NCBI GenBank assembly: GCA_024641835.1
Contig: JAHECH010000215.1
Location: 1 to 7,218 of the forward strand
Origin: Deltaproteobacteria bacterium
GTDB taxonomy: Bacteria > Desulfobacterota > DSM-4660 > Desulfatiglandales > HGW-15
Direction of reading: 5' to 3'
DNA length: 7,218 nucleotides
This document shows, piece by piece, positions 5,661 to 7,218 of the stretch (the first letter of the stretch is position 1; each line of letters starts with the position of its first letter). The notes under the pieces are model-generated. The model saw only the letters and a program-made list of their open reading frames with translations. It searched no databases and had not been told where the DNA came from. Both the position numbers and the translations under genes were made by a program.

Positions 5661-6557
5661 TCATACTGAACCATCGAGGTATCTTTCATCCAAGACACCA
5701 TGAATTACAGGCAAAGAGGATATCTCAGGGGGCTTGAATCCAAAAATGATCTCAAGAAAAACCATGACAATGCGAAAGGTCACGCCCCAAAGCACTTCCT
5801 TCTTGTTTTTCTCAAAGTGGCGAAAGCATGGGAAATCCTCCTGTAGCCTTTTGCTCTGTCCGCTCTCGGGGCCCGTTTGAAAATGAAGGCGGTAGCAGGC
5901 GTAATTGTCACCATTAAGCAAGTTCCTAATAGGAATGTGGACAATCTTTTCCACCTCCCAGTTTGGCAAAAAGAACTTTTGTCGAATCCAGACGACCATC
6001 GGATAGAGGACGCGATAAAACATGGGCAGACTCTGGGAGGGCATGGGCCCCAGAAATTGAACCGTCAAAGGGTTCAACCGAATTTCCTCGAAGCTTTCCC
6101 TCAGAGCTGTTGCCAGCAGGAGCACAAGCCGCCGCGCCTCAAGGCGTCGATGATTCCGCCAGTGGTGCCAGTAAGGCCAGCGGGTAAGGGGGGAAAAAGG
6201 GAGTGTCAGGAATCTTGAAGCATAAGAATCCGCTTGAATGGAAATCCTGCCTCCGGGAAAGCAGAGATCTCCAGGCTGCCTCACTTTGATGGATCGCTTG
6301 TTAAGAACGACGCAGGGCTCTGGTCCAGATCGACCATCGTTACAGTGCCGGCTTAGGAGAAACAAAACGGATGATGTCTCAGAAGTTTTCGAGATTCCAT
6401 CAGGAAAGAGATATTCACCTTCGTTGGTCTCATGGAGCGCTCCTATCATATGTTCGACCAGGGCATGAGGTGCTTTCAGGAGTTTTTCCATAGACGAACT
6501 CTGGCCCCCGAAGAAATATTCTCTCTTCACTACTTGTTTCACACTGAGACCCGCCAT
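5661..6557 (-). CDS. NUDIX hydrolase, CoA-pyrophosphatase (NudL)-like, with insertion in the Nudix box
   Basis: The protein has the segment typical of the NudL/YeaB CoA pyrophosphatase group just before the Nudix box: LNKRSIKVRQPGDLCFPGG (85-103), compared with the family's LLTxRS...HxGxVxFPGG. The REXXEE half of the box is RESFEE at 153-158, preceded by ATAL. Known relatives hydrolyse CoA and its derivatives to phosphopantetheine and 3',5'-ADP. The oddity is that about 36 extra residues rich in W, R and H (roughly 108-145) split the box. The usual glycine after EE is R160, and the usual E at G+6 is not in place. The 298-aa length is long for the group. The ATG at 6557 has no clear ribosome site; M23 (6491) is an alternative, and both leave the domain whole. 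The gene starts 36 nt after the Ub-Mut7C gene. Fold assignment is good; substrate is uncertain. Confidence 0.82.
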   Translation of the reverse strand: MAGLSVKQVVKREYFFGGQSSSMEKLLKAPHALVEHMIGALHETNEGEYLFPDGISKTSETSSVLFLLSRHCNDGRSGPEPCVVLNKRSIKVRQPGDLCFPGGRISIQADSYASRFLTLPFSPLTRWPYWHHWRNHRRLEARRLVLLLATALRESFEEIRLNPLTVQFLGPMPSQSLPMFYRVLYPMVVWIRQKFFLPNWEVEKIVHIPIRNLLNGDNYACYRLHFQTGPESGQSKRLQEDFPCFRHFEKNKKEVLWGVTFRIVMVFLEIIFGFKPPEISSLPVIHGVLDERYLDGSV

Positions 6558-6593
6558 GTCAAATGGTAATCAGCGCCGGAGATGAAAGCCATT

Positions 6594-7133
6594 CTATGGC
6601 TGGATGTCCAGTTGTTCCACAATCTTCTTGAGCTGGACTTGGGGCGCCTCTCTCGGCAAAAGGATTATATGGGTGATTTCTTCAGACCCTAGAAACTGTG
6701 GATCCGTTGTAAGAATGATTCTCTTTTCTTTCCTGGAAATGGCGATGATTTCGCTCCTCGAGACAAGCGCATCAAAATGCACGTCATATCCCCATGCCTG
6801 CATGTACGAGGCAAGCTCTATGAGATCCACGTCGAGAACGAACTTAATCGTTCTGAGAGGACGGCCGGACAGGCGGGTGATCTCTGAGATATTCAGTGCT
6901 TCGAAAACAGGGTATATGCTCACGCGCTCTCCCTCCCTGGGAACGTGATCAAGACCCACGGATTGCCCATTCGCTAGAATGAGGTCCACCTTCTCACAAG
7001 GTACACCCAGGCCTTCAATGAGTTCCCCCAGGGTCTTTTGACCCTCGAATTCCACCTCAAAATCCCTTTTCCGCCGATCCACCGACAAAAAAAAGTTGAG
7101 CTCTTCGTAAAATCGAAAGACGCTCTTTCTCAT
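6594..7133 (-). CDS. Ub-Mut7C protein: ubiquitin-like domain plus Mut7-C PIN-like RNase domain, no zinc ribbon
   Basis: This 179-aa protein combines two domains. Residues 1-78 resemble the beta-grasp (ThiS/MoaD-like) domain that precedes Mut7-C, with FRFYEELNFFL at the start and VPREGERVSIYPVFE (64-78) at the end. Residues 95-176 are Mut7-C: KFVLDVDLIELASYMQAWGY (97-116), then RIILTTDPQFL (138-148). The acidic residues expected at the PIN-type nuclease site are present as D101 or D103, and D144. Full-length relatives I recall continue into a four-cysteine zinc ribbon. Here the frame stops at LDIQP with no cysteines, and the bases after the stop do not encode one. The biological substrate of the family is unknown, though RNA cleavage is presumed. 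GAGGG (7140-7144) sits 6 nt before the ATG. It is the first visible gene of the - strand cluster, preceded by two stem-loops. Confidence 0.85.
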   Translation of the reverse strand: MRKSVFRFYEELNFFLSVDRRKRDFEVEFEGQKTLGELIEGLGVPCEKVDLILANGQSVGLDHVPREGERVSIYPVFEALNISEITRLSGRPLRTIKFVLDVDLIELASYMQAWGYDVHFDALVSRSEIIAISRKEKRIILTTDPQFLGSEEITHIILLPREAPQVQLKKIVEQLDIQP

Positions 7134-7153
7134 GCCCAGCCCTCAGCCGCAGG

Positions 7154-7186
7154 GGATGCTCTCCGGAGTGCGGCCGGAGAGCATCC
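7154..7186. repeat. Perfect 13-bp stem-loop 20 nt upstream of the Ub-Mut7C gene
   Basis: GGATGCTCTCCGG (7154-7166) and CCGGAGAGCATCC (7174-7186) are exact reverse complements around a 7-nt loop. No T run follows on either strand, so it is not a canonical intrinsic terminator. In the - strand message it would form a very stable stem ending about 9 nt before the GAGGG ribosome site. It could be an RNA-stabilising or regulatory leader element, a REP-type repeat, or an operator dyad. Confidence 0.7.
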
Positions 7187-7193
7187 GAAAGAA

Positions 7194-7209
7194 CACCCGC
7201 TTACGGGTG
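7194..7209. repeat. Short 6-bp stem-loop next to the larger hairpin
   Basis: CACCCG (7194-7199) and CGGGTG (7204-7209) pair around the tetraloop CTTA (TAAG on the - strand). Seven nucleotides separate it from the 13-bp stem. Read on the - strand, this hairpin is followed by TTCTTT, so it might weakly terminate a gene lying to the right of the window. Confidence 0.4.
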
Positions 7210-7218
7210 CCCCCTTTG

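Noticed and set aside
7154..7186. 13-bp hairpin read as an intrinsic terminator
   Set aside because: The stem is strong, but neither strand has a T run after it, and in the - strand it directly precedes a gene with a good ribosome site.

Overview
The window reads as chromosomal DNA from a free-living bacterium of roughly 50% GC. The gene set (NAD-dependent ligase, a Ub-Mut7C protein, a NUDIX variant with a W/R-rich insert, a DUF1848 protein and a membrane-anchored TPR protein) suggests a Desulfobacterota (deltaproteobacterial) genome. That placement is an inference from recalled family distributions and has not been tested. No transposase, integrase, tRNA, rRNA or CRISPR array is visible.

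Layout. Bases 1-358 are non-coding. They hold a weak terminator-like hairpin (4-27), a long imperfect palindrome with a CCCTGAGC...CGAAGGG core (23-119), and the leader of ligA. ligA (359-2374) is the only convincing gene on the + strand. A convergent intergenic stretch (2375-2524) carries a perfect 16-bp GC-rich palindrome. Everything from 2525 to 7133 is on the - strand. In transcription order it encodes a Ub-Mut7C RNase-like protein, a NUDIX/CoA-pyrophosphatase-like protein, a stand-alone C-terminal half of initiation factor IF2, a membrane-anchored TPR protein, a RimI-like GNAT acetyltransferase, a small hypothetical protein, and a DUF1848 protein. The gaps are 36, 115, about 68, 36 and 20 nt, then a 4-nt ATGA overlap, so this could be one or two operons. 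Upstream of the first - strand gene (7134-7218) are two strong stem-loops.

How the genes may work together. ligA is housekeeping and probably unrelated to the rest. In the - strand cluster, three products point toward RNA or translation: a PIN-like RNase domain, an IF2 C1-C2 fragment without a GTPase, and a RimI-like acetyltransferase whose family modifies ribosomal protein S18. The NUDIX, TPR and DUF1848 proteins do not clearly fit that theme, so a shared pathway is speculative. The most unusual gene is the IF2 fragment. It starts exactly at IF2 domain 3 and keeps the fold signature, but has lost most of the recalled fMet-tRNA-binding residues in domain C2. It looks like a repurposed translation-factor domain rather than a working initiation factor.
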